Assembly: GCA_964608735.1 (NCBI GenBank)
Contig: CAZSPL010000108.1
Span: 1 to 12,572, forward strand
DNA: 12,572 nt
Source of the DNA: CAZSPL01 sp964608735
GTDB taxonomy: Bacteria > JAJVIF01 > JAPKYR01 > CAZSPL01
Direction of reading: 5' to 3'
Shown: positions 1 to 7,306 of the stretch, one piece after another
How the letters are laid out: each line of letters starts with the position of its first letter
Numbering within the stretch: position 1 is the first letter of the stretch
The notes under the pieces: model-generated
The model's database searches: none
What the model saw: the letters and a program-made list of their open reading frames with translations, nothing else
Told to the model about the DNA's origin: nothing
Translations under genes and position numbers: made by a program

Positions 1-27
1 TGCAGGACTTCACGGATCGTCCCTGCA
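1..27 (-). terminator. Hairpin after the last gene, possible terminator
   Basis: On the minus strand TGCAGG-G-AC and GTCCTGCA form an 8-bp stem with one bulged G around a 10-base loop, beginning 17 bases after the alcohol dehydrogenase stop. This would suit the end of the operon. The window stops at the base of the stem, so the T-run that would confirm an intrinsic terminator cannot be seen. Confidence 0.4.
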
Positions 28-44
28 TTGAATTTATATCTGTC

Positions 45-1091
45 CTAATGCGGTATACGGATGACTGCGCGCCCGACTATCTTGCCGTCCTCGAGGTCGC
101 GGAACGCCTGCTCGACGTCCTTCAACTCGTAGAACTTGCTGACCAGCACATCGAAATTAATGCCGCCGCTTTCGAGAAGCTTGACCACTTCAGGGAACAG
201 CCGCGTAGGGCATCCCCACGAGCCGCCGATGCGTTTCTGCAGGCCCATGAAATTCCCGGCGCGAAGCTTGACCTCGTCGAGGGTGAACCCGATGACCGCC
301 ACTTCGCCGCCGCGACATACCGTGTTGAATGCCGCCTCGATGGTCGCGCCGTAGCCAACGCAGTCCATCGCGACGCGGATGCTGTCACCGGAAAGCTTCT
401 TCATCGTCTTGTGAATCGCCTCGTCCCCCTTGCTGTTGATGACCTCGGCCCCGAGTCTGGCGGCCGCTTCAAGGCTTTCATCGCGGATATCGATGGCGTA
501 TATCTTCGACGCGCCGAGTACGCTCGCCACATTGAGCGCCGCGAGACCGAGTCCTCCCGCGCCGAATACCGCCACCTTGTCGCCCGGCTGTATGCCGACG
601 CGCTCCTTCAGGGCATAGTATACGGTCGACACCGCATCCGCGGCGGTGCATGCGCGGTCGAGTTCCACCGATGGATCCATCTTGAACGCGAAATGCGCGG
701 GTATGACCGTGTACTGGGCATATGCGCCGTCGCGCGTGCCACCGAGCATGATGGACTTGACGCAAAGGTTATCGAGCCCGGCCTTGCAGTATCCGCATTC
801 GCCGCATCCGTAGACCGGCGGAAGAAGCACGTTGTCGCCGACTTTGAGATTTTTCACGTTCTCGCCAGTCGCAGCGATTTTGCCGGCGGCTTCATGTCCG
901 AGCACGAGGGGATAGATGCGCATCTTTTCGGGAATCTGCGCACTGTAGTATGTTACATCGGTATGGCACAACCCGTTGGCGGCGACTTCGACAAGCACTT
1001 CGCCGGAGCCGTGTTTCGGCACATCCACCTGTTCGATGCTGAGTTCTTTCGGGCCTTTGAGTACGGCCGCGATCATTTTTTCGGGAATCAT
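45..1091 (-). CDS. Zinc-dependent medium-chain alcohol dehydrogenase
   Basis: This predicted cytoplasmic NAD(P)-dependent dehydrogenase of the MDR superfamily oxidises an alcohol or hydroxyacyl-CoA. At 348 aa it has the usual family length. Catalytic zinc ligands are seen as Cys42 (in CHTD) and His66-Glu67 (in GHEA). The usual third ligand position appears to be Asp152 rather than Cys. Structural zinc cysteines 96, 99, 102 and 110 are all present. The Rossmann motif GAGGLG is followed by a strand ending in Asp (AIDI), which favours NAD over NADP. I chose the ATG at 1091 because an AGGAG box lies just before it, 11 bases after the stop of the preceding crotonase gene. An in-frame ATG at 1133 would overlap that gene and add 14 residues that do not fit the family. 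Adjacent to a BamA/Oah-like gene, it may be a Had/BamQ-type hydroxyacyl-CoA dehydrogenase (inference). A partner making aldehyde for the nearby AOR is the main alternative. Confidence 0.88.
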   Translation of the reverse strand: MIPEKMIAAVLKGPKELSIEQVDVPKHGSGEVLVEVAANGLCHTDVTYYSAQIPEKMRIYPLVLGHEAAGKIAATGENVKNLKVGDNVLLPPVYGCGECGYCKAGLDNLCVKSIMLGGTRDGAYAQYTVIPAHFAFKMDPSVELDRACTAADAVSTVYYALKERVGIQPGDKVAVFGAGGLGLAALNVASVLGASKIYAIDIRDESLEAAARLGAEVINSKGDEAIHKTMKKLSGDSIRVAMDCVGYGATIEAAFNTVCRGGEVAVIGFTLDEVKLRAGNFMGLQKRIGGSWGCPTRLFPEVVKLLESGGINFDVLVSKFYELKDVEQAFRDLEDGKIVGRAVIRIPH

Positions 1092-1102
1092 TTTATACTC
1101 CT

Positions 1103-2146
1103 CTATTTCAACTTCGCGGCGCAGATGCCGCAATAGTCGAATTCCAACGGAATGCCTTCCGCCCCGCAGTTCGGGCAGTTATGCGCGTATGGCCCCCACA
1201 ACAACTCCCCGTCAGCCCCTTCAGCCATCGCGCGACGTATTGAATCATAATCAACGGGACGCTTTGTCGCGAACCCGACCATCCCGAAATACGACTCGAT
1301 GCCGCCCATGTTGCGGGTAAGGGCATCCTTGGCGTATCCCATCGTGGTTCCCCAGACCATGTTCCCGAAGAAATTAAGCTGCTCGCGCGTGGAGCGAATG
1401 GAACCCGGGAACTGGTTCAGCGCATCCTTCGCCCATTGCCCGGCGGTCGCATCGAGCTGGTCATAGGGCACGACTTCGTTCACAAGTCCCCATTCCTTGC
1501 ATTGCTGTGGCGGTATGGGGCGGTTGAACAACAGTATTTCCTTCGCGCGACGCAGTCCCACGACGAGCGGAAGATATTGCGTGGCTCCGCCGGCGGCGAT
1601 GCTTCCCACCGTCGCGCCGACCTGCTTGATGTAGCGCGTCGGGATTTTCATGCCCTTCTTTTCCTTCCATTCGGTTTCCGCCATGATTGCGACATCGCAG
1701 CTCAGGTTCCACTCGTTACCGCCGCCCACGACGATACCGTTGAGGCACGCGATGGTGGTCTTCCCGCAATTGCGAAGCGCGTCATGCGCGCGAACGAACC
1801 AGTTCATCCATCCCCACATATCCTGCGACTTTCCCTGCACGATGCTCTCGGCGTATTCCTTCACGTCGCCACCGGTGCAGAACGCGACCTCCCCTTCGCC
1901 GCGCAGGATGACAACGCCCACGCGGTCGTCGATGGCGACGTCGTCGAATGCTTCCGCCATTTCCATGAGGGTCGCGAGGTTGTATGAGTTGTAAACCTCG
2001 GGACGGTTGATGGTGACTTTCGCGATGCCGTCGTTCTTCTCATACTTGATGAATTTGAATTCGCGTTTGGACGGATCCATCGGCTCGAACAGCGTCGGGG
2101 CTTTTTTCTTCGGTGTTCGATACTCCATGAATTGCTTTTCTGCCAT
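1103..2146 (-). CDS. BamA/Oah-like crotonase-superfamily hydratase or hydrolase with C-terminal zinc ribbon
   Basis: This 347-aa protein is an enoyl-CoA hydratase/isomerase-superfamily enzyme that would act on a CoA thioester. The oxyanion-hole regions are visible: FCTGGDVKEYAE at residues 89-100 and VVGGGNE at 139-145, followed by a GGATQYLPLVVG segment at 186-197. The FCTGG-x2-KEYAE and GGG-x-E patterns are those I associate with BamA/Oah, the 6-oxocyclohex-1-ene-1-carbonyl-CoA hydrolases. MenB and ordinary crotonases differ at these positions. BamA usually has about 375 aa; the long segment it carries after the core is not seen here. Instead the protein ends with CPNC (324-327) and CGIC (339-342), a four-cysteine zinc ribbon of the type found in acyl-CoA binding DUF35-like proteins. 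A GGAGGA box lies 7 bases before the ATG. A dehydrogenase gene follows after 11 bases. The exact substrate cannot be read from the sequence; MenB/BadI-like ring chemistry is an alternative. Confidence 0.82.
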   Translation of the reverse strand: MAEKQFMEYRTPKKKAPTLFEPMDPSKREFKFIKYEKNDGIAKVTINRPEVYNSYNLATLMEMAEAFDDVAIDDRVGVVILRGEGEVAFCTGGDVKEYAESIVQGKSQDMWGWMNWFVRAHDALRNCGKTTIACLNGIVVGGGNEWNLSCDVAIMAETEWKEKKGMKIPTRYIKQVGATVGSIAAGGATQYLPLVVGLRRAKEILLFNRPIPPQQCKEWGLVNEVVPYDQLDATAGQWAKDALNQFPGSIRSTREQLNFFGNMVWGTTMGYAKDALTRNMGGIESYFGMVGFATKRPVDYDSIRRAMAEGADGELLWGPYAHNCPNCGAEGIPLEFDYCGICAAKLK

Positions 2147-2190
2147 TTTATAATCCTCCAGAGCGTTTGTGGTTTCTATTCAATGCGGCA

Positions 2191-3204
2191 TTAAACCAGG
2201 TATTTGCCACAGCCGGAACGATGGTTCATGATATATTCAGGTATGGTCTCGATGGTGCGCGTATTGTTCTTTATTTCGGCCGATACGACGAGCGCACAGA
2301 AAATTCGATTGATGCTCGTGTCGAGATCATCGAATTGCCTGCCAAGTTCCACGATCTTCCCGTTGAGATAATCGATCTCGGTCGGCGTCTTATTCTGCAG
2401 GTCGAGATACATCGACGGATAATGATGCCCCCCCTTGTCGAGGTAGCTCATGCAGTTCTCCCAGATATCTTCGCCGTAGTCATAACCGAGCCGCTTTCCG
2501 AGCTCGAGCCCTTCCCTCAGCAGGTCGCCGGCATAGCCGCGCATTATTTTGCATGTCATCGCTTCGCTCATCGTAAGCCCGAGCACGCCGCATAACGGCA
2601 TCAGCGCGCAATTCAGAACCGTCTTGAGGAATGCTTTCTTTTTTATCTCCACGTTATCGACGAGGGCGGTTGTAAGGCCTTGTTCGCTCAGAAGATGCTG
2701 CACGAGGTTCACACGGGGGTCTTCCCTCTCGGTTATCATGGAGATGAAATTCGGCGGATTGAACCACTCGATGCTCGTCGTGTAACTCGCGTCGTTCGCC
2801 CCGGCATAATTCACGACCATGCGCGCCACATTTTCGCGCGGCACATGCTTCGCGATAACTTCCTCCGGGTCTATGCCGTTCTGCACACTGAGAACTATCG
2901 TATCACCGCCGGCGGCTTTCGCGACTTCCTCTACCACCTTGCTGAGGGCCCATGTTTTCGTTGAGACGAATATAACGTCGAGATCCAGGTCGCCGAGTGC
3001 CGAGATTGATGGCACGGTCTTTATTTGATAAGTATGCAGCGAATCATCCCTTCGAACCTTAAGCCCGTGCTTCTCTATCTGCTCGAGGCGATGCGGCAGG
3101 TCGCTGGCGTAGACATCCGCGCCCGCTTCGGCGAGAGTGGATGCGAATATCGAACCCACTATCCCGAATCCCACCCCGCCAATTTTAAGCGGTTTCTCGA
3201 CCAT
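2191..3204 (-). CDS. Ketopantoate reductase-family NAD(P) oxidoreductase (ApbA/PanE-like)
   Basis: The protein has 337 aa; true PanE enzymes are usually about 300. Its N-terminal Rossmann fold shows GFGIVG at residues 12-17, and the strand after it ends in Asp35, which hints at NAD rather than NADP. QNG is at 108-110. The C-terminal catalytic domain keeps the PanE signature: Lys194 and Asn198 in LKTVLN, Ser264 in PSMYLDL, and Glu276 in PTEIDYLNG. These correspond to the catalytic lysine, asparagine, serine and glutamate of E. coli PanE. The family reduces 2-ketopantoate, but many paralogues act on other branched 2-oxo or 3-oxo acids. No other pantothenate gene is present and the gene sits in a catabolic operon, so a non-biosynthetic role is likely (inference). 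A GGGAGG box stands 6 bases before the ATG. The gene starts 33 bases after the aorA-like stop and is followed by a 44-base gap to the crotonase gene. Confidence 0.83.
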   Translation of the reverse strand: MVEKPLKIGGVGFGIVGSIFASTLAEAGADVYASDLPHRLEQIEKHGLKVRRDDSLHTYQIKTVPSISALGDLDLDVIFVSTKTWALSKVVEEVAKAAGGDTIVLSVQNGIDPEEVIAKHVPRENVARMVVNYAGANDASYTTSIEWFNPPNFISMITEREDPRVNLVQHLLSEQGLTTALVDNVEIKKKAFLKTVLNCALMPLCGVLGLTMSEAMTCKIMRGYAGDLLREGLELGKRLGYDYGEDIWENCMSYLDKGGHHYPSMYLDLQNKTPTEIDYLNGKIVELGRQFDDLDTSINRIFCALVVSAEIKNNTRTIETIPEYIMNHRSGCGKYLV

Positions 3205-3237
3205 AACAGCCTCCCGGATAGCGTATCGGCGTCACGG

Positions 3238-3681
3238 TTATTTCCCGGTCTCTTCTTCTTCCGTCATTTCGACGCACTGTATCGCGCCTGTCGAACATGC
3301 GGCGACGCATGCCGGCAGCTCGCGCCCGTAACACTGGTCGCATCTAATCGCCTTGCCGGCATCCTCATCGCGGACTATTGCCTGGTGGGGGCAAACCATT
3401 ACGCACATCCAGCACCCGATGCATCGTTCCTCGTCGAAGAGCACCCGGCCGGTGCCGGGTTCGCGCGAAAGCGCCGTCGCCATGCATGCCGCGACGCATT
3501 CGGGCTCGTCGCACTGCCGGCATACCGCCTGGAATTCGTAGCCGGAAAATGCGTCGCGCAATATCTGTATCGCCCCGCGCGACTGGTCGGCGACTCCCTT
3601 GTGTGCGACGGCGCATGCGATGGTGCACGCGCGGCATCCGGAGCACAATTCGTGATTTGTATATATCCGCCATTTCTTCAT
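3238..3681 (-). CDS. aorA: Four-cluster ferredoxin-like electron transfer subunit of the AOR complex
   Basis: This 147-aa protein is of the HycB/CooF/DmsB type. It has sixteen cysteines arranged as four [4Fe-4S] sites: C13-C16-C19-C23, C54-C57-C62-C66, C87-C90-C93-C97 and C114-C117-C125-C129. It has no signal peptide, so it is cytoplasmic. It should pass electrons from the tungsten subunit encoded just upstream to the FAD/NAD subunit. Its ATG overlaps the aorB-like stop codon by four bases (ATGA), which implies translational coupling and equal dosage. The small-ferredoxin/AOR/flavoprotein set matches AorABC of Aromatoleum aromaticum. BamC of class II benzoyl-CoA reductase is the main alternative, because BamB is also an AOR-family protein. 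The acidic tail after residue 135 (EMTEEEE) carries no recognisable motif. Confidence 0.85.
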   Translation of the reverse strand: MKKWRIYTNHELCSGCRACTIACAVAHKGVADQSRGAIQILRDAFSGYEFQAVCRQCDEPECVAACMATALSREPGTGRVLFDEERCIGCWMCVMVCPHQAIVRDEDAGKAIRCDQCYGRELPACVAACSTGAIQCVEMTEEEETGK

Positions 3682-5555
3682 TGTGCTTCGTCACCCTCGT
3701 TCCAGGGCGCGGTAATCTGCGCGACTCTTTCCAACGACACAACTCCGTCCTCGTCCCAGCCGCGCAATTTATAGAAACGTTGCAACATATCACTGAATTC
3801 AGCCCGGTCAATCCGGTGCCCCTTCGCAAGACCGTGGGGCATCGGTTCGTCGAAATACCTCGGCGGCAATGTGTCGTCGCGCGAGCGGATGCCTTCGCGG
3901 TTGATGAACGCCCGTTCGAGGTCGACTATCCTGCGCCCGGTATCCCTAAGCTCATCCACTGAAAATTCCGCGCCGTACGCGTGCTTCAGCAGCGCCGAGA
4001 AATGCTCGTACTTCAGCAGCTTCGGGCTGTTGAACCCGTGGCATACGAATTTGCATATCCCGAGCGAATCGATAACAGCGTAGATATCCTCGTGCGTGGC
4101 GACGACAATTTCTTTCGTTTTATACGATGTCGGGTCGGGGTCCACATCCTGCCCGTAGATTTCCCTCAGCAGTTCGGGCGGAAGGTCGAGCACTTCGAGG
4201 GTAGGGCGATTGCGAAGATGGTCGGCCCCGCGTGACGCCACCGCGATACCGAGCGCGAAGCCCTTGATGTAGCGGCAGTCGTGAGGGTCCGACTGCGGAA
4301 GCCCCTTTATCGCGGTGAGATATTTTCGCTCCGGGTCGCGAAGCATCGCGGCCGCGTGGGAGCTCTCAGCCAAGGTGCGCCCGAAACCGTCGCGCTTCGC
4401 AATCTTGTTTATCAGGCGCACCGCGAGTTCGTAATCGCCGAACTTCAGCGGCTCCTCGGTGAGTGAATCGTCGATTATCCCCCGCTCGTAAAGCTCGATC
4501 GCCCACGAGATTATCCCGCCCGTCGATGAAACATCCAGTCCCAGGCGGTTGACGAGGTTGTTGAGCTTGATGACCTGTTCGGTATCCGAGATACCGAGGT
4601 TCGCGCCGAGAAGTACGATGGTCGTATATTCCGGACCCTCGCCGGTGTATATATTCCTGTGACGGCAATGCACGACGCACGAATGGCATGAGATCATTTT
4701 CTCGACGTGGCCGTGGATGACTTCCGCATCGAGCGTGTTTTCGAACGAGCTGTCCTGGCTGTTGCGGGTACGAATCGCGCCGAGGTAGTTGCTCACTTCA
4801 TACAGAAGCGGCGTGCCGACGCGTCCCAGGACTTTTACGATCTTCGAATCGCAGAGATATTGTTTCAGTTCCTCGTTCAATTCGAGGAAACCATCGGGGT
4901 CGGCTATCTCGATACCGCCCCCGCCGAGAGCGGCGATAGCCTTGAGGTTCTTGCTTCCCATCACCGCGCCCAAGCCCCCTCGCGCGGCGGCGTTCTTGGA
5001 GCCTGTCATCACGCACGCGAACCGTACGAGACGTTCCCCGGCGGGACCGATGCATGCAATCTCCGCGCCGGGACCGATGTCGCGCGCGATGGCATTCTGG
5101 GTATCGGGGATATCCATTCCCCAATACTTGTCCGCCGGCTCGATTTTGATTTCGCCTTTAATCGCTTTCAGCATTACCGGCTTCGCGGCCCTGCCGGAGA
5201 TTATCACCCGGTCGATGCCGGAGTAGCGAAGTTTCGGTCCGAAGAATCCGCCGCAGTTGGCGTCGCCGAGTATATTCGATTCCGGCGACTTGGCGGAAAC
5301 ATTGAACCGGCTCGAATTGGGACATCCTGTGCCGGTAAGCGCCCCGGTGCCGAATATCAAGATATTCTTGCGCGACAGCGGGTCGATGCCGGGCGAAAGC
5401 AACTTGTGCAGATACGCCGAGTTTATCCCGCGGCCGCCGAGATAGTCGCGAACCACTTCGGCGGGCGTATCCTTGTATGTCACGGAACCGTCGGTCAGGT
5501 CGACGAATGCCGTACGCGTGCGCATGATGCCGATTTTATCCTTCGCGCTGCTCAT
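3678..5555 (-). CDS. aorB: Tungsten-dependent aldehyde:ferredoxin oxidoreductase-family catalytic subunit
   Basis: At 625 aa this is a full-length AOR-family protein. It would bind a bis-tungstopterin cofactor and one [4Fe-4S] cluster and interconvert an aldehyde and its carboxylic acid, or, if BamB-like, reduce an aromatic CoA thioester. Visible family features are LGGRG (39-43), the pterin-domain segment GPKLRYSGID (106-115), ARGGLGAVMGSKNLKA (191-206), cluster cysteines C290, C293 and C297 in CHSCVVHC, and the fourth cysteine C501 in LGICKF. The active-site-region Glu in GPEY (308-310) and the His in DHLR (445-448) are kept. The segment before that His reads QSDPHDCR (421-428), unlike the P-x-YDPR-type stretch common in AORs. 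The ATG overlaps the upstream flavoprotein stop as ATGA, and the gene's own stop overlaps aorA. A second Met at residue 11 is a possible start but lacks that coupling. Symbol assigned from gene context. Confidence 0.87.
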   Translation of the reverse strand: MSSAKDKIGIMRTRTAFVDLTDGSVTYKDTPAEVVRDYLGGRGINSAYLHKLLSPGIDPLSRKNILIFGTGALTGTGCPNSSRFNVSAKSPESNILGDANCGGFFGPKLRYSGIDRVIISGRAAKPVMLKAIKGEIKIEPADKYWGMDIPDTQNAIARDIGPGAEIACIGPAGERLVRFACVMTGSKNAAARGGLGAVMGSKNLKAIAALGGGGIEIADPDGFLELNEELKQYLCDSKIVKVLGRVGTPLLYEVSNYLGAIRTRNSQDSSFENTLDAEVIHGHVEKMISCHSCVVHCRHRNIYTGEGPEYTTIVLLGANLGISDTEQVIKLNNLVNRLGLDVSSTGGIISWAIELYERGIIDDSLTEEPLKFGDYELAVRLINKIAKRDGFGRTLAESSHAAAMLRDPERKYLTAIKGLPQSDPHDCRYIKGFALGIAVASRGADHLRNRPTLEVLDLPPELLREIYGQDVDPDPTSYKTKEIVVATHEDIYAVIDSLGICKFVCHGFNSPKLLKYEHFSALLKHAYGAEFSVDELRDTGRRIVDLERAFINREGIRSRDDTLPPRYFDEPMPHGLAKGHRIDRAEFSDMLQRFYKLRGWDEDGVVSLERVAQITAPWNEGDEAQ

Positions 5556-6913
5556 TTATCGCCCCACCGGGTTCGTTTCAGATCTTTTCGATACTTGTCT
5601 ATCAAATCCATCGATGCCGCCCATTCCACATCGCCGCGCACGACATCGGTGTGAAGCTTGTCGAGGAATTCAAGCCCGTCCTTTCCCTGGTCGAACAGCG
5701 AATGCGCCACGTCGCTTACATCAACCTTCTCGCGCAATAAATACTGGAGCACACCGGCGCGGTCGACGTCGTTGATGAACGTCGCCCCGATGAGGCGCTT
5801 ATCCTTGACGAGGAACCGTGTGTATGCCTCGCGCTCGGGGATCTCGGTAAGGAAAACCTCCATGCCGGTCACGTCATCAAGGCGGCTCGCCCCCATGGTG
5901 GTGATGGGAAGTCCGAATACGCTGAGCGCGTTGAGGTAGACAGGCTCGTAGGGCGTCGCCGATGTGCCTGCCATGTTCAGCCCGGCGATACGTCCCTGCC
6001 GGTATGCATTCACCCAGTGGGCGTGGATTTCGCTGCGCCCTTCTATCCAGTCGGGATATTCGACAACATCTCCCGCCGCATAAATGCCCTTGATATTCGT
6101 ACGCATGTTTTCATCGACGACGATGCCGATGTTCGAATCGATGTGGGTTTCCTTGATGAGCGAAAGGTCGGGATTCATCCCCGCCGCGATTATCAGGAAA
6201 TCGAATGTGAATTTGTCACTCTTGTTCGTGAGGGCGATGTCGGGATGCGTGGGTCCCTTGAAGGAGCGGAATTCCGGGATCGTCGTCCCGGTATGCACAT
6301 GGATGCCGTTGTTCTCAATACGCCGCCGCGCTATCGCCGCCGCCTGCCTGTCGAGAATCTGGGGCAGGATCTTGTCCATCATCTCGACGGCGACGACCTC
6401 CACGCCGAGCTTGTGCAATGCGAGCATCGCCTGCAGGCCGATGAGCCCTATGCCGAGCACGAGCGCCTTGCCCCGCTCCTTGCAAAGCATCAATATCCGC
6501 CCGACATCGTCCTGGCGATACAGGGAGTTATATGTCACCTTCTCAAGCCCGGGGATTGGCGGGATCGACGGAACCGAGCCGGTGGCGATGAGGAGCTTCT
6601 CATAGCCGTACGCCGTCCCGGATTCCAGCACTACTTCTTTCTCGTCTTCATCGATTTTGCGCGCCGGGTCGCCTGTCACGAGGTTGACTTTATTCGACTC
6701 ATACCACGCTTCGTCGCGCAGGGCGATATCGTTGAATCCCTTTGTATTGCTGAGGACTTCCTTGACGAGCGGGCGGCAATACGGCGCGTACTTCTCGCCG
6801 TTGATAACGGTGATATCCTTCACGGCATCGACATCGCGAATCGCTTCCGCCGCGGCTATGCCGGCGATACCCGCGCCGATGATGAGATAATGTGTCTTGT
6901 TAACGTCAGGCAC
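5552..6913 (-). CDS. aorC: FAD/NAD(P)-dependent pyridine nucleotide-disulfide-type oxidoreductase, AOR flavoprotein subunit
   Basis: This 453-aa protein resembles rubredoxin reductases and the flavoprotein domain of nitrite reductases. The FAD-binding dinucleotide fold shows GAGIAG at 13-18, and the second FAD motif is IYAAGDVVE at 277-285. A separate NAD-binding fold shows GIGLIG at 154-159 with Glu177 at the end of the following strand, which favours NAD(H). There is no redox-active CxxxxC disulfide pair, so it is an electron-transfer flavoprotein and not a disulfide reductase. Beside the AOR subunit and four-cluster ferredoxin it should link aldehyde oxidation to NAD+, as AorC does in Aromatoleum aromaticum. 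The start is a GTG with an AGGAGA box about 11 bases upstream, 21 bases after the MoaD-like stop. The stop overlaps aorB by four bases. An assimilatory nitrite reductase subunit is unlikely, because no NirB-like siroheme partner is present. Confidence 0.86.
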   Translation of the reverse strand: MPDVNKTHYLIIGAGIAGIAAAEAIRDVDAVKDITVINGEKYAPYCRPLVKEVLSNTKGFNDIALRDEAWYESNKVNLVTGDPARKIDEDEKEVVLESGTAYGYEKLLIATGSVPSIPPIPGLEKVTYNSLYRQDDVGRILMLCKERGKALVLGIGLIGLQAMLALHKLGVEVVAVEMMDKILPQILDRQAAAIARRRIENNGIHVHTGTTIPEFRSFKGPTHPDIALTNKSDKFTFDFLIIAAGMNPDLSLIKETHIDSNIGIVVDENMRTNIKGIYAAGDVVEYPDWIEGRSEIHAHWVNAYRQGRIAGLNMAGTSATPYEPVYLNALSVFGLPITTMGASRLDDVTGMEVFLTEIPEREAYTRFLVKDKRLIGATFINDVDRAGVLQYLLREKVDVSDVAHSLFDQGKDGLEFLDKLHTDVVRGDVEWAASMDLIDKYRKDLKRTRWGDK

Positions 6914-6934
6914 TGTACGCGCTGTCTCCTGTTG

Positions 6935-7291
6935 TCATCCGCCGCTGATGAGGGTTAAAAACGCGACCTCATCGCCGTCCGAAAGGCAAGCGTTATCCCA
7001 CTCCGGGCGCTTGTAGATTTTCTCGTTCACCGAAACGATGAAGGTGTGAGAAAGCTCACCACCATCCGCGAGCATTTCATCCCTTGCTTCCGGGTAAAGC
7101 TCAAGGAATCGGTTCACGAGGTCTTCAATACTGCCAGGAATCGGGCTGATTCGAACAGTTCTCTGTCCCGCCAGTTCCCTGAGGCGGTGAAACAGATGCA
7201 GTGTTATAAATCCAGACGGCCCGAATCCAACCTCCCGGGGGGATGTCCTCCCTGCGCTTATTATAATGAATAGCGCTTCCAGGTTTATCAA
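6935..7291 (-). CDS. aorD: MoaD/ThiS-family ubiquitin-like sulfur carrier for pterin cofactor assembly
   Basis: The conserved part is a beta-grasp protein of about 90 aa, from ITLHLFHRLRELAG to a C-terminal Gly-Gly in LISGG. MoaD proteins are adenylated and thiocarboxylated at that terminus to supply the dithiolene sulfurs of molybdopterin or tungstopterin. The placement directly before the AOR genes suggests a dedicated cofactor supplier for that enzyme, as with aorD in Aromatoleum. The start is uncertain. No ATG or GTG exists in frame. The drawn start is a TTG that adds about 28 non-family residues, lies inside a hairpin and sits only about ten bases after the likely transcription start. 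The family core begins at about 7207, where only ATA or CTG (7201) codons are available. A GGGAGG box at about 7231-7236 points to initiation inside the leader, but no standard start codon lies at the right spacing. A sequence error here is possible. Confidence 0.8.
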   Translation of the reverse strand: MINLEALFIIISAGRTSPREVGFGPSGFITLHLFHRLRELAGQRTVRISPIPGSIEDLVNRFLELYPEARDEMLADGGELSHTFIVSVNEKIYKRPEWDNACLSDGDEVAFLTLISGG

Positions 7292-7295
7292 CCTG
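7231..7295 (-). promoter_or_regulatory. Structured leader before the MoaD-like gene
   Basis: Just below the predicted transcription start the minus strand carries three small self-complementary elements in a row. A 6-bp stem with a GATA loop (CAGGTT/AACCTG) lies at 7280-7295. A stem GCGCT/AGCGC spans 7254-7276. A GGGAGG/CCCCCC pairing with loop ACAT lies next to a second GGGAGG ribosome-site-like box near 7231-7236. The first stem overlaps the only in-frame TTG start. This could be an operator or an RNA leader that controls cofactor or AOR expression, but I recognise no named riboswitch consensus in it. Confidence 0.35.
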
Positions 7296-7306
7296 AAAGG
7301 GGCTTT

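Noticed and set aside
48..1136. A 362-codon open frame on the plus strand opposite the alcohol dehydrogenase
   Set aside because: It is the antisense shadow of a gene with complete zinc and Rossmann motifs. Its translation has no recognisable domain and no ribosome site; long antisense frames are expected in GC-rich DNA.
3238..5555. Calling the AOR-like pair BamB-BamC, the class II benzoyl-CoA reductase core
   Set aside because: A dedicated FAD/NAD subunit and MoaD-like gene next to them fit AorABCD better, and no BamD-I genes are present. The BamA-like neighbour keeps the idea open, so I list it as an alternative only.
6017..6958. A 313-codon plus-strand frame across the flavoprotein gene
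   Set aside because: It lies opposite clear FAD and NAD motifs, its product is rich in His, Arg and Asp as antisense frames are, and it has no family likeness.
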